A stretch of 64,000 nucleotides of DNA, taken from Streptomyces sp. NBC_01198. Its GTDB lineage: Bacteria; Actinomycetota; Actinomycetes; Streptomycetales; Streptomycetaceae. Location of the stretch: positions 5,480,501-5,544,500 of the forward strand of contig NZ_CP108568.1 in assembly GCF_036010485.1 (NCBI RefSeq), read 5' to 3'. The translations under genes were made by a program, and so were the position numbers. The notes beneath the pieces are model-generated. The model worked only from the letters and a program-made list of their open reading frames with translations, searched no databases and was not told where the DNA came from. Each line of letters opens with the position of its first letter. Position 1 is the first letter of the stretch. This document shows positions 29,093 to 40,010 of the stretch, piece by piece.

Positions 29093-29330
29093 CAAGCCTC
29101 CGTCTTCGTGCGGCATCTACCGGCCGATTCCACAGCCCTACCCCTTCCGGGGTGTGCCACACCCTGCGCACCCGGTGACCCCGGGTTCACCCGGTCGCCA
29201 CGCCCCGCCTGCGGCACGCCGGGAGGTACCGGCACCCTGCCCCGTGCGGTGCGCACTTGGCCTGCGGCCCGCGCCCCCGGGTGGGTGCCCCTTGCTCTGC
29301 GCGCTGTGCCTGCGGCCGCGCCGCGGCTGG

Positions 29331-29358
29331 CCGCGCAGTTCCCCGCGCCCCTTCGGGG
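29331..29358 (-). repeat. Dispersed GGGGCGCGGGGAAC-type repeat, copy 1
   Basis: Minus-strand copy of the core GGGGCGCGGGGAACTGCGCG with a flanking CCCC-GAAG-GGGG mini-hairpin. Related copies occur at 29425, 29497, 39308, 39411 and 57330, all intergenic. Confidence 0.7.
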
Positions 29359-29424
29359 CACGTGCCCTCCTCCGCCCAGCATCAGCCCCTGCCGGCCACC
29401 TCACCCTTCTGCCACAGAGGCCAG

Positions 29425-29460
29425 CCCCTGAGGGGCGCGAGGAACGGCGCGACCAGCCAC
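29425..29460 (+). repeat. Dispersed G/C-rich repeat, copy 2
   Basis: CCCCTGAGGGG hairpin followed by the GCGCGAGGAACGGCGCGACC core, then AGCCAC. 72 bp from copy 3 in the same orientation. Confidence 0.7.
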
Positions 29461-29496
29461 GATGGCGGGGAGGAACCGACGCCACAGGAAGTGGCA

Positions 29497-29532
29497 CCCC
29501 TCAGGGGCGCGAGGAACGGCGCGCCCGGCCAC
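29497..29532 (+). repeat. Dispersed G/C-rich repeat, copy 3
   Basis: CCCCTCAGGGG hairpin plus GCGCGAGGAACGGCGCGCCC core ending GGCCAC; near-identical to copy 2. Confidence 0.7.
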
Positions 29533-29649
29533 CCACGCGCCGCGGGCAAGTGCGGGCCGTAAGGGGCAGTCACCTGCCGGGCGCGGCGGGGGCGGGTGAG
29601 AGGTGAGGGCCGGGGGTACGGCGTGGGGTCGTACCCCCGGCGGCGGGGG

Positions 29650-32600
29650 TTACGGGGTGGTCGACGTGATGATCACACTGCCCGTGCCGGCGGCAGTCCC
29701 GCGGGCGTCGAGCAGCTGGACCTGTCCGAACAGCTGCCGCCCGGCCGGCGCTTCCGCCGCGGCGAGCACGGACGCGCTGACCGGGGCCGACGCGCCGTGC
29801 GGCAGGTTGACGGGGGCGGACGAGTCGACCGTGACCTGGCCGAGGGCGGCCGAGTAGTAGACGTCCTCGTAGGAGTAGGTCGTGGAGCCGGACGGCACCG
29901 CGTATCCGTCCACCTCGAAGGTGTACGTGCCCGGTGCCGGGTCGGTGAGACTGACCGCCTCCTCCGCGTCACCGTCGGCGGACTGCCCGATCAGCACACC
30001 GTCGAGGTAGACGTACAGGTCGAGGTCGGCCTGCGGGTCGGAGGGCGAGCCGATGGAGACGTCCAGCCGGGAGGCACCCGTGCCCAGGGTCAGCGACGTG
30101 GTCTGCGCCTCGCCCTCGGTGATGGTCGGCGTGGCGGTGAGCGCCGAGCCGAGCGGGCCGCCGCGCAGCGAACCGCCGCTGATCGGCGCGAAGCCGTTGG
30201 TGACGGTCCAGCTCACCGGCGCGGGCGTGCCGACCTTGGCCTCGGGCACGGTCTGCACGGCCGGGTCGAAGGTGACCCCGAGGACCGAGGCGGTCAGCAC
30301 GTACGGGTTGTCGAGCTGCGGCGAGGTCCTGCGGGCCTCGACCTCGATCTCCCACACGCCCGGCAGCGGGTCCGCGTAGGACCGCAGGTCGGGACGGCAG
30401 GTATTGGCCGGGTTGTCGTAGTTCGGGTAGCAGTCAGGCGTCTGGGTGGAGTCGAGCGGCACACCGTAGGGGTGGATGGAGATGAAGCGGGTCTGGCTGC
30501 CCGGCTTCAGGCCGCCCATGGCGACTTCCAGCGAGGTCGCGCCGGCCGGGACGGTGAGGAAGTACGAGCGGGTGCTGTCCCGCTGGATCGTCCCGGAGCG
30601 GGTCAGGGTGTAGGACGGGCCCGCGATCGGCGTGGAGACGACGACGGCGGCCGCGACCTGCGTGTCGGTGCCGCGGGTGAGCGGGTCGTCGACGTCCAGC
30701 AGCGCGCTGTGCACGCCGGCCGACCGCGGCTTGGCGGTGACCTTCACCGTGACCGGTTTGTTCAGCGGCAGCAGCACCAGCGGGCTGCCGACCGAGAAGG
30801 TGCCGTCGTTGTGCGCCCAGCTCAGGGTGTGCAGCTGCGCGTACGCGGGACCGGTGGTGCGGGTGACCGTGACGTCGTACGTCCGCTGCCGGCCGGTCGT
30901 CAGGCCGCCCTCGCGGTCGTAGACGCCGGTGCCGTAGCCGGGGGTCTGCAGGAAGCTCGACAGGGTGGTGTCGACCGGCGCCTTGACGGTGTACGTGTCG
31001 GTGGTGCCACCGCGCCGCAGCAGGTCCCAGGCGGGGGCCACGGCGACGAGTCCGGCGCCCTGGTCGACGGTCTGGAAGCCGGGGATGTTCTTGGCCGTGC
31101 TGATCAGCGCGGTGCGCAACTGCGCCGGGGTGACCTTCAGGTGCTGCGCCTTGGCGGCGGACAGCAGCAGCGCCGCGGCTCCGGTGGCCTGCGGCGAGGC
31201 CATCGAGGTGCCCTGGAGCATCGCGTAGCCGGGCGGCAGGGCGTAGCCGGCCTCGGCGACGGGCGCGCCCGGCTCCCAGGTCGGCACGGAGTTGATGGCC
31301 GCGCCCGGGGCGGTGATGACGGGGGCGAGGCCGCCGTCCTCGCGCGGGCCGCGGGCGGAGAAGGGCAGCAGCGAGTACGGCACGGTGGTCTGCGAGCCGT
31401 AGTCGGCCGCCCAGGTCTCACGGGAGATGGAGGCGCCGACGCTCAGCACGTGGTCGGCCAGGCCCGGGTCGCTGATGGTGTTGACGCCGGGGCCGTCGTT
31501 GCCCGCGGAGATCACCAGCTGCACGCCGTAGGTGTCGATCAGCTGCTGGTAGAGCAGGTCGCGGGCGCTGGCGCCGTCGTTGAGCGCGCCGAGGCCGCCG
31601 ACGGACATGTTGACGACGTCGACGTGGTGGTTGACCACCAGGTCGGTCATGCCCTCGGTCAGCGCGATGTTGGTGCAGCCGCCGCTCCAGGTGCAGGCCC
31701 GGGAGGAGACGATCTTCGCGCCGGGTGCGGCGCCGGTCATCTTGCCGCCGAAGAGCCCGTTGGCGGCAGTGATGCCCGCGACGTGCGTGCCGTGCTCGGA
31801 CTGCACGACGCCGATGTTGACGAAGTCGGCCTTCTTGCCGACCCAGTCGCCGCCGTACGGGTCCATCGGGACGTCCTTGCGGATCTCGATGGTGAACGGG
31901 ATCGACTCCGAGATCGGCGTGGCCGGGTCGTCGGTGCCGAAGTGGCCGATCTGGAAGCCGTCCTTGTACGGCTTCATGGCCGTCTCGCCGCGAAAGTCGC
32001 CGTTGTTGTCCAGGTCCACCCGGACGGTGCCGGCGGCCGGGTCGTAGAGGACCCCCCAGACGTCGGTGGTGTCGCCGTCGCGGTTCAGGTCGCCCGCCAT
32101 GTCGCCGCCCTTGGTGGCGGCCTCGGCGAAGGTGGAGAAGAGGTAGCTGCCGGCCGGCGCGGTCCAGCTGCGGCCCGCGGCGGTGAAGGACGGCCCGGAC
32201 ACCGCGGTGACCATGGGGCGCCAGGTGGCGTCGCCGTCGAGGATCGGGTCGGTCGAGGTGACCCAGTCGACGATCTTCCGCTCGCCGGTGGTGGTCTTCT
32301 GCAACGCCGGGTGGCCGACGTCGACGCCGGAGTCGAGGATGCCGACGGTGATACCGCGGCCGTCCGCGGCCGGGTGGTCCTTGACGAAGTCCACCGCGCC
32401 GGTCTCGAAGACCGGCTCGTACGGGTTCTTGGCGGGGGTGTGCTTGTCGGGGCCCGGGTAGGTGGTGGCGGCCTTGCCGGCGTGCCGGGACGCGGCGGGG
32501 GTCGTGTCGGCGGATGGCGTCGGGTCGTCGAGCTTGACCTCCTGCCTGAGGTCGATGGCCAGCACCGAGGGCAGCTTCTGCGCCGCGCCGATCGCCGCGT

Positions 32601-32988
32601 CCGCCTTCGCGGTGGGCACGGTGGCGCGTACGTAGCCGAGTTGGTCGTAGGTCCGGCCGACGCTGGCGCCCTGGGCGTGCAGCCGGGAGCTGATCTCCGC
32701 GGTGCTGCCGGGCTTGCCGGCGATCATGAAGGTGACGTTCTTGTCGCCGTCCGCCTTGGCCTTGGCCAGCAGTGTGGCGTCGGCGGATCCGAGCTTGCCT
32801 GCGGCGTCCTTGCCGGGCTCGCCGGGGGCGTCCGAGCCGGGGGCGGTGGGGGAGGCGGGGGCGGCGGGCGCGGGGTCGGCGACCGCCAGCGCGGGACCTG
32901 CGGCTGTCAGTGCGGCCACCAGGCCCGCGGCGAGCGCGAGCCGGGCGGTGCGTCTCTTGCCTGGTATGTGTGCGAGTGGCATGGGCAT
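29650..32988 (-). CDS. Secreted S8 family (subtilisin-like) serine peptidase
   Basis: 1112 aa. Signal peptide with a hydrophobic core near 14-36, then a propeptide-like region to about 190. Catalytic triad: Asp in GILDSGVDVGHP (about 217), His in EHGTHVAGI (about 396), Ser in GTSMASPQATG (about 594). The large gap between Asp and His holds an insert with acidic DLNRDGDTTD, likely Ca-binding. The C-terminal 450 residues are beta-rich repeats ending in a pre-peptidase-type domain. Such large Streptomyces proteases work outside the cell on protein substrates. The start could also be the ATG two codons in. Stands alone. Confidence 0.93.
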   Translation of the reverse strand: MPMPLAHIPGKRRTARLALAAGLVAALTAAGPALAVADPAPAAPASPTAPGSDAPGEPGKDAAGKLGSADATLLAKAKADGDKNVTFMIAGKPGSTAEISSRLHAQGASVGRTYDQLGYVRATVPTAKADAAIGAAQKLPSVLAIDLRQEVKLDDPTPSADTTPAASRHAGKAATTYPGPDKHTPAKNPYEPVFETGAVDFVKDHPAADGRGITVGILDSGVDVGHPALQKTTTGERKIVDWVTSTDPILDGDATWRPMVTAVSGPSFTAAGRSWTAPAGSYLFSTFAEAATKGGDMAGDLNRDGDTTDVWGVLYDPAAGTVRVDLDNNGDFRGETAMKPYKDGFQIGHFGTDDPATPISESIPFTIEIRKDVPMDPYGGDWVGKKADFVNIGVVQSEHGTHVAGITAANGLFGGKMTGAAPGAKIVSSRACTWSGGCTNIALTEGMTDLVVNHHVDVVNMSVGGLGALNDGASARDLLYQQLIDTYGVQLVISAGNDGPGVNTISDPGLADHVLSVGASISRETWAADYGSQTTVPYSLLPFSARGPREDGGLAPVITAPGAAINSVPTWEPGAPVAEAGYALPPGYAMLQGTSMASPQATGAAALLLSAAKAQHLKVTPAQLRTALISTAKNIPGFQTVDQGAGLVAVAPAWDLLRRGGTTDTYTVKAPVDTTLSSFLQTPGYGTGVYDREGGLTTGRQRTYDVTVTRTTGPAYAQLHTLSWAHNDGTFSVGSPLVLLPLNKPVTVKVTAKPRSAGVHSALLDVDDPLTRGTDTQVAAAVVVSTPIAGPSYTLTRSGTIQRDSTRSYFLTVPAGATSLEVAMGGLKPGSQTRFISIHPYGVPLDSTQTPDCYPNYDNPANTCRPDLRSYADPLPGVWEIEVEARRTSPQLDNPYVLTASVLGVTFDPAVQTVPEAKVGTPAPVSWTVTNGFAPISGGSLRGGPLGSALTATPTITEGEAQTTSLTLGTGASRLDVSIGSPSDPQADLDLYVYLDGVLIGQSADGDAEEAVSLTDPAPGTYTFEVDGYAVPSGSTTYSYEDVYYSAALGQVTVDSSAPVNLPHGASAPVSASVLAAAEAPAGRQLFGQVQLLDARGTAAGTGSVIITSTTP

Positions 32989-33159
32989 CCCTGTTCGGAC
33001 CGTCGGGTCTGTCTGCGGATAACGGGGCCGTACGCCTGGTCACCCTGCCGGGAAAAGCTGCCCTTTGTGGTGCGTTGACCTTCTCTTGGGTCGTCGGTGA
33101 CGTGTTTCCGCCACGGGCGGACCGCCGCAAACCCGCGCAAGAGCCGCGGCCGAGGGGGG

Positions 33160-34353
33160 TCAGCGCGGGGTCACCACGACATAAGCGGCAGGCAGTTGGT
33201 CCGCGGCGGCCACCAGCGCGGTGCGCACCACGGCGGCCTGCTGCTCGCAGGCGTCACGCAGCTTGGCCGCGGTGACATGCACCAGCGTGATGCCCAGCGC
33301 TTCCAGCCGCTCGCGCTGCCGCACGCAGCGCGCCCACGTCTCGTCGCCGCCGAATTCGGCTGCCTGGGCGCAGGTTTCGCCGCCCTCCCCGGCGTAAAGG
33401 GCGTCGCCGAACGGATCGGCGTAGACGTCGTCAGGCGCCGGGGCGTCATCCATGGCGTAGGGGTCGTCCACGGCCGGACCGCGCTCCCTGGCCGCGGCTG
33501 TGGCGCCGCGCATCCCGTGCGCGTCCGCTCCGCCCGCCGGTCCGCCGGTCCGCGGGTCGATGGCCAGGGCCACCGCGTGTTCCGGCCAGTACGCGTCCAC
33601 CCCGCCCAGCAGCGGGCCGCCTGGCAGCCGGAGTTCGACGTTCCAGACGGGCTCGGGCAGTTGGTGGGCGTGCACCATCGTGTAGAGCCGCTGCTCCGCC
33701 ATGGTGTGCTCGGCCCCGCGCAGCGCGCCGACCGCCGCGGCGACCTGCGGGCGCTCCAGCAGCCCGGCGGTGGCCAGTTCGTGCAGCACGGCCGCGGCGT
33801 CGCAGTGCCCGCCGCGTACCGCCTCGGTCAGCAGCCGCCGCACGGTCTCGGTGTCGTCCAGGTGCTCGACGGCGTCGGCCAGCGCGCGCGGCACCGGGGC
33901 GCAGGGCACGCCGCTCACCTCCTGCGGGCGCGGCAGGTCGCGGGTGCGGCGGACGGCCACGTCGCCCGCGTCCCGCAGCCGCCGCGCCCGCGGCACCAGC
34001 ACGTCGATCCGTGGCAGCCCCGGCAGCGCCGGCACGCCGGGGAAGCGGTGCAGCGCCAGCGCGGCCAGGCCCGTCACCATGGCCTCCCGGCCGCCGCCGA
34101 GCGGCCCGTGCGCGTGGGGGTCGCGGCCGGCGTACAGCAGGGCGGCTTCCAGCCGTTCACGGCTGTTCGGCGGGCCCGAGTGCAGCAGATACACCTGCGG
34201 GAGCACCTGCTGCCAGGGGCCGCCCGGGCGGCAGCGGGCGGCGACCGCGGCCGCGGGCACGCCGTGCCTGCGCAGCTGATGGAGGGTCAGTACCCGCTGC
34301 TCCGCGGGAAGACGGCGGTCCAGGGCGTGGGGGGTGCGGGAGTTCACGTTCAT
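33160..34353 (-). CDS. AbiEi/DUF559-like protein with degenerate nuclease fold
   Basis: 397 aa from ATG 34353 (weak ribosome site; frame also open to 34422). N-terminal residues about 10-60 resemble the winged-helix AbiEi-type antitoxin domain (LTLHQLRRHGV). The middle resembles actinobacterial proteins with a C-terminal Vsr/DUF559 PD-(D/E)xK fold: GGVDAYWPEHAVALAID. The usual EVDGR-type core reads AIDPR, so the acidic catalytic Glu is absent. About 70 acidic, Gly/Pro-rich residues interrupt the fold before VTAAKLRDACEQ. No toxin partner is beside it. Function unknown; DNA binding is more likely than cleavage. Confidence 0.7.
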   Translation of the reverse strand: MNVNSRTPHALDRRLPAEQRVLTLHQLRRHGVPAAAVAARCRPGGPWQQVLPQVYLLHSGPPNSRERLEAALLYAGRDPHAHGPLGGGREAMVTGLAALALHRFPGVPALPGLPRIDVLVPRARRLRDAGDVAVRRTRDLPRPQEVSGVPCAPVPRALADAVEHLDDTETVRRLLTEAVRGGHCDAAAVLHELATAGLLERPQVAAAVGALRGAEHTMAEQRLYTMVHAHQLPEPVWNVELRLPGGPLLGGVDAYWPEHAVALAIDPRTGGPAGGADAHGMRGATAAARERGPAVDDPYAMDDAPAPDDVYADPFGDALYAGEGGETCAQAAEFGGDETWARCVRQRERLEALGITLVHVTAAKLRDACEQQAAVVRTALVAAADQLPAAYVVVTPR

Positions 34354-34521
34354 GGCGACGTCGTTCCCGCCGCCCGGGCGGTCACTAACCGCTGTTACAC
34401 GCCCGTCGACAAAACGGGACAAGGCCGGGCTAAAGTCCAGGTGTTCGGATGCCGATCAGTGGATTTCCCCCATTCAGGTGACGAGGGCCGCCCCACCAGG
34501 CAGGACGGCCCCGCCCCGAGG

Positions 34522-37149
<2,628 letters not shown>

Positions 37150-37200
37150 GGGCGGCTCCTTCGTCTTTGACCACCGGAAACGGACAGCGAACGCCTCGCA

Positions 37201-37219
37201 TCCTGCCACGGTGGTAGGA
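37201..37219. promoter_or_regulatory. Near-palindrome between pepN copy 2 and dsbA-like gene
   Basis: TCCTGCCAC-G-GTGGTAGGA: 9-bp arms with one mismatch (G-T wobble) around a single G, in the 228-bp divergent promoter region. Candidate operator; binding protein unknown. Confidence 0.4.
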
Positions 37220-37377
37220 CAGGGAGGCGACGGCCAGCGCGTACGGAGGCACCGCCGGCGGGAATGCCGGGCCGCCTCCGGCGCGTTGTCCGTCGAGGAG
37301 TGCCATCCGCAGCCCGACCGGGCCGCGCCCGGCCGACACCGGACGCAGCCTCCGCCATCCCGCACGAGGAGAACGCA

Positions 37378-38025
37378 GTGACCGCGACCGCCAACGAGAC
37401 CACGAGAACACCGGCCGACTTCTGGTTCGACCCGCTCTGCCCCTGGGCGTGGATGACCTCCCGCTGGATGCTCGAGGTCGAGAAGGTCCGCCCCGTCGAG
37501 GTGCGCTGGCACGTGATGAGCCTGGCCGTGCTCAACGAGGACAAGCTCGACACCCTCCCCGAGAACTACGCCACCTTCCTGCGCGACGCGTGGGGCCCGG
37601 TCCGCGTGGTGATCGCCGCACAGCAGCTGCACGGCGACGAGGTCGTCGGCCCGCTCTACGAGGCGCTCGGCACCCGCTTCCACAATCAGGCGCTGCCCAG
37701 GACCAGGGAGACCATCGTCGCCGCGCTCGAAGCGGTCGGGCTGCCCGCCGGCCTCGCCGACCACGCCGACCGCGACACCTACGACGCCGAGCTGCGCGCC
37801 TCCCACAAGGAAGGCATCGACAAGGTCGGTCAGGACGTCGGCACCCCGGTGATCGCCGTCCCCGGCGCCGACGGCTCGCAGGTCGCCTTCTTCGGCCCGG
37901 TCGTCACCCCGGCCCCCAAGGGCGAGGAGGCGGCGAAGCTGTGGGACGGCACGCTGCTGGTCGCCTCCGTCCCCGGCTTCTACGAGATCAAGCGCTCCCG
38001 CACCGCCGGGCCCAGCTTCGAGTAG
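37378..38025 (+). CDS. DsbA-family thioredoxin-fold protein (mycothiol-dependent nitroreductase-like)
   Basis: 215 aa from GTG 37378 behind GAGGAG. The opening FWFDPLCPWAWMTSRW is the active-site region of the Rv2466c-like DsbA family, in which the mycobacterial enzyme has CPWC. Here the second Cys is Ala, giving a single-Cys site. The following helical insert and the cis-Pro segment (GTPVIAVPG) complete the fold. No signal peptide, so cytoplasmic. Likely works with mycothiol on disulfides or electrophiles by a monothiol route. The VOC gene follows after 15 bp, so they are probably co-transcribed. Confidence 0.85.
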   Translation: MTATANETTRTPADFWFDPLCPWAWMTSRWMLEVEKVRPVEVRWHVMSLAVLNEDKLDTLPENYATFLRDAWGPVRVVIAAQQLHGDEVVGPLYEALGTRFHNQALPRTRETIVAALEAVGLPAGLADHADRDTYDAELRASHKEGIDKVGQDVGTPVIAVPGADGSQVAFFGPVVTPAPKGEEAAKLWDGTLLVASVPGFYEIKRSRTAGPSFE

Positions 38026-38040
38026 GACGGTCGGAGAACC

Positions 38041-38427
38041 ATGGCGCACCTGGGTCTGGTGGCCGTCGTCGTGCGGGACTACGACGAGGCCATCGCCTAC
38101 TACACCGACGCGCTCGGTTTCGAGCTGCGTGAGGACACCCCGCGGCAGGACGGCGGGCGGTGGGTGGTCGTCGCGCCGCCCGGCGCCCGCGAGACCGGCC
38201 TGCTGCTCGCCCGGGCCACCACGCCGGAGCAGACCGCCAGGATCGGCGACCAGACCGGCGGCCGGGTCGGGCTCTTCCTGAACACGGAGGACTTCGACGG
38301 CGACTACAAGCGAATGGTCGCCGCCGGGGTCGTCTTCGAGGAGGAGCCGCGGTACGAGCCGTACGGGGCGGTGGTCGTCTTCCACGACCTGTACGGCAAC
38401 CGGTGGGATCTCATCCAGCCGGTCTGA
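38041..38427 (+). CDS. VOC (glyoxalase/dioxygenase fold) protein
   Basis: 128 aa with one vicinal-oxygen-chelate fold: two beta-alpha-beta-beta-beta units starting LGLVAVVVRDYDEAIAYYTDALGF and ending VFHDLYGNRWDLIQP. Possible metal ligands are His3 near the start and a Glu in each half. Family members include glyoxalases, dioxygenases and antibiotic-binding proteins; the substrate cannot be read. It follows the DsbA-like gene by 15 bp, hinting at electrophile or thiol-stress chemistry. Confidence 0.85.
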   Translation: MAHLGLVAVVVRDYDEAIAYYTDALGFELREDTPRQDGGRWVVVAPPGARETGLLLARATTPEQTARIGDQTGGRVGLFLNTEDFDGDYKRMVAAGVVFEEEPRYEPYGAVVVFHDLYGNRWDLIQPV

Positions 38428-38658
38428 GTTGGCGGAACCGCACAGCACGAGGCGGCCGGGCGGGCGTGATACACGCCCGGGCCGGCCGCCAGTGTGCGTG
38501 ACGTGGGTCACGCGACCTGCGGAAACGGCCCCCGGGGCGGGTGCGGGAGTCTCCAAGCGGATGATCAGGGCTTTGTCGGGGTCCGACGATGAAGCGGGCT
38601 CGGCGGCTGGGTTAGCGTCACGGGGTCCCACCGAACACCCTCACCCCGCGGAGAACCG

Positions 38659-39252
38659 ATGAGCGCCACAGCTGCCCCCGGCCGGGCCGGAACCGTACTC
38701 GCCGACCTGCTCCCCGCGTCCTCCGCCGGCCGCGCCCGGCTCAGGGACGCCGCCCTGGTGGCCGGCGGCGCCGCGCTCACCGGGCTCGCCGCGCAGCTGT
38801 CGGTGCCCGTCCCCGGCTCCCCGGTCCCGGTCACCGGCCAGACCTTCGCCGCGCTGCTCGTCGGCACGTCGCTGGGGGCGCGGCGCGGGGCCGCCTCGCT
38901 CGGCCTGTACGCCGCGGCCGGCGCGGCCGGGCTGCCGTGGTTCGCGGGCGGCACCTCGGGCTGGTCCATGCCGACCTTCGGCTACATCCTCGGGATGCTG
39001 CTCGCCTCCGGCGTGGTCGGCTTCCTCGCGCGCCGCGGCGGGGACCGTACGGTGCTGCGTACGGCCGCGGTGATGCTGCTCGGCTCCGCCGTCATCTACG
39101 CGGTGGGCGTCCCCTATCTGGCCGCCTCCGCCCACCTTTCGGCCCACCAGGCCCTGAGCATGGGGCTGCGCCCCTACCTCCTGGGCGACGCCCTCAAGGC
39201 CGCCCTGGCCATGACGGCCCTCCCCACGACCTGGCGCCTCCTCCATCACTGA
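38659..39252 (+). CDS. bioY: Biotin transporter BioY (ECF S component)
   Basis: 197 aa with five to six hydrophobic segments. The family pattern is clear: ALTGLAAQLSVPVPGSPVPVTGQTFAALL near residues 35-70, then LGARRGAASLGLYAAAGAAGLPWFAGG and PTFGYILGM. BioY binds biotin in the membrane and works alone or with shared EcfA/EcfT units. No energising genes are in this window. It stands alone and starts at ATG 38659 behind GGAGAA. Confidence 0.93.
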   Translation: MSATAAPGRAGTVLADLLPASSAGRARLRDAALVAGGAALTGLAAQLSVPVPGSPVPVTGQTFAALLVGTSLGARRGAASLGLYAAAGAAGLPWFAGGTSGWSMPTFGYILGMLLASGVVGFLARRGGDRTVLRTAAVMLLGSAVIYAVGVPYLAASAHLSAHQALSMGLRPYLLGDALKAALAMTALPTTWRLLHH

Positions 39253-39307
39253 CCTCGCGGCCAGCGCAAACCCCCGAGCTTGCCCTCTGCGGTGGGCGGC
39301 GCCCACC

Positions 39308-39340
39308 AGGGGCGCGGGGAACTGCGCGACAAGCCCCGAC
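39308..39340 (+). repeat. Dispersed G/C-rich repeat, copy 4
   Basis: AGGGGCGCGGGGAACTGCGCGACAAG: best match to the core; in the bioY-rpiB gap. Confidence 0.7.
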
Positions 39341-39410
39341 CGGGGGCGGGGGTCGTCACCGTCCCAAGGGGGCTGTTCGGTCCGTGCCGGACCACCGGCG
39401 GGTGTGCGGT

Positions 39411-39437
39411 TGCGCGCGCCGTTCCCCGCGCCCCCGA
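39411..39437 (-). repeat. Dispersed G/C-rich repeat, copy 5
   Basis: Minus-strand GGGGGCGCGGGGAACGGCGCG; opposite orientation to copy 4, about 75 bp away, so the two could pair in RNA. Confidence 0.65.
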
Positions 39438-39514
39438 AAAGCCCCCCTGCGTAAGGGCAACCGCATGGCCCCCCGCGGCCAGCGGAGGGGAGGGCGAGGT
39501 GGAAGACTGGGCGC

Positions 39515-40003
39515 ATGCGCGTGTACCTCGGCTCGGATCATGCCGGCTTCGAACTCAAGAACCACCTCGTGGAGTGGCTGACAGGCAACGGGTATCAGCC
39601 CGTGGACTGCGGGCCGCACATCTATGACGCGGGGGACGACTACCCCCCCTTCTGCCTCCGCGCAGCGGAGCGGACCGCCGCCGACCCCGGCAGCCTCGGC
39701 ATCGTCATCGGCGGCTCAGGCAACGGCGAGCAGATCGCCGCGAACAAGGTGCGCGGCGTCCGCGCCGCCCTGGCGTGGAGCGAGCAGACCGCCACGCTGG
39801 CCCGCGAGCACAACGACGCGAACGTGCTGAGCATCGGCGGCCGGCTGCACACGCGGGACGAGGCGCTGAAGTTCGTCGAGCTGTTCCTGACGACGCCGTA
39901 CTCGCACGAGGAGCGCCACCAGCGCCGTATCGACATGCTCAGCGCGTACGAGGCCACCGGCGAACTCCCGCCGGTTCCCGCCCACCACCCGCAGCAGGAC
40001 TGA
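39515..40003 (+). CDS. rpiB: Ribose-5-phosphate isomerase B
   Basis: 162 aa. Starts MRVYLGSDHAGFELK (phosphate and ring-opening site) and carries GSGNGEQIAANKVRG and NDANVLSIGGR, all LacAB/RpiB signatures. It interconverts ribose-5-phosphate and ribulose-5-phosphate in the pentose phosphate pathway. The catalytic Cys of E. coli RpiB is replaced by Ser-Gly-Asn, as in mycobacterial RpiB. The DNA glycosylase gene follows after 7 bp. Confidence 0.95.
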   Translation: MRVYLGSDHAGFELKNHLVEWLTGNGYQPVDCGPHIYDAGDDYPPFCLRAAERTAADPGSLGIVIGGSGNGEQIAANKVRGVRAALAWSEQTATLAREHNDANVLSIGGRLHTRDEALKFVELFLTTPYSHEERHQRRIDMLSAYEATGELPPVPAHHPQQD

Positions 40004-40010
40004 ACGGGCG

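Larger units (their letters stand above)
29093..29649. other. 557-bp intergenic region, no gene seen
   Basis: Between malQ and the S8 protease, which share orientation. No ORF has coding bias or a ribosome site. It holds three copies of a G/C-rich dispersed repeat (listed separately) and the malQ promoter region near 29100-29200. Confidence 0.6.

Noticed and set aside
37150..38631. Second aminopeptidase N extended upstream to 38631
   Set aside because: The extension is antisense to the DsbA-like and VOC genes; GTG 37149 has a good ribosome site.
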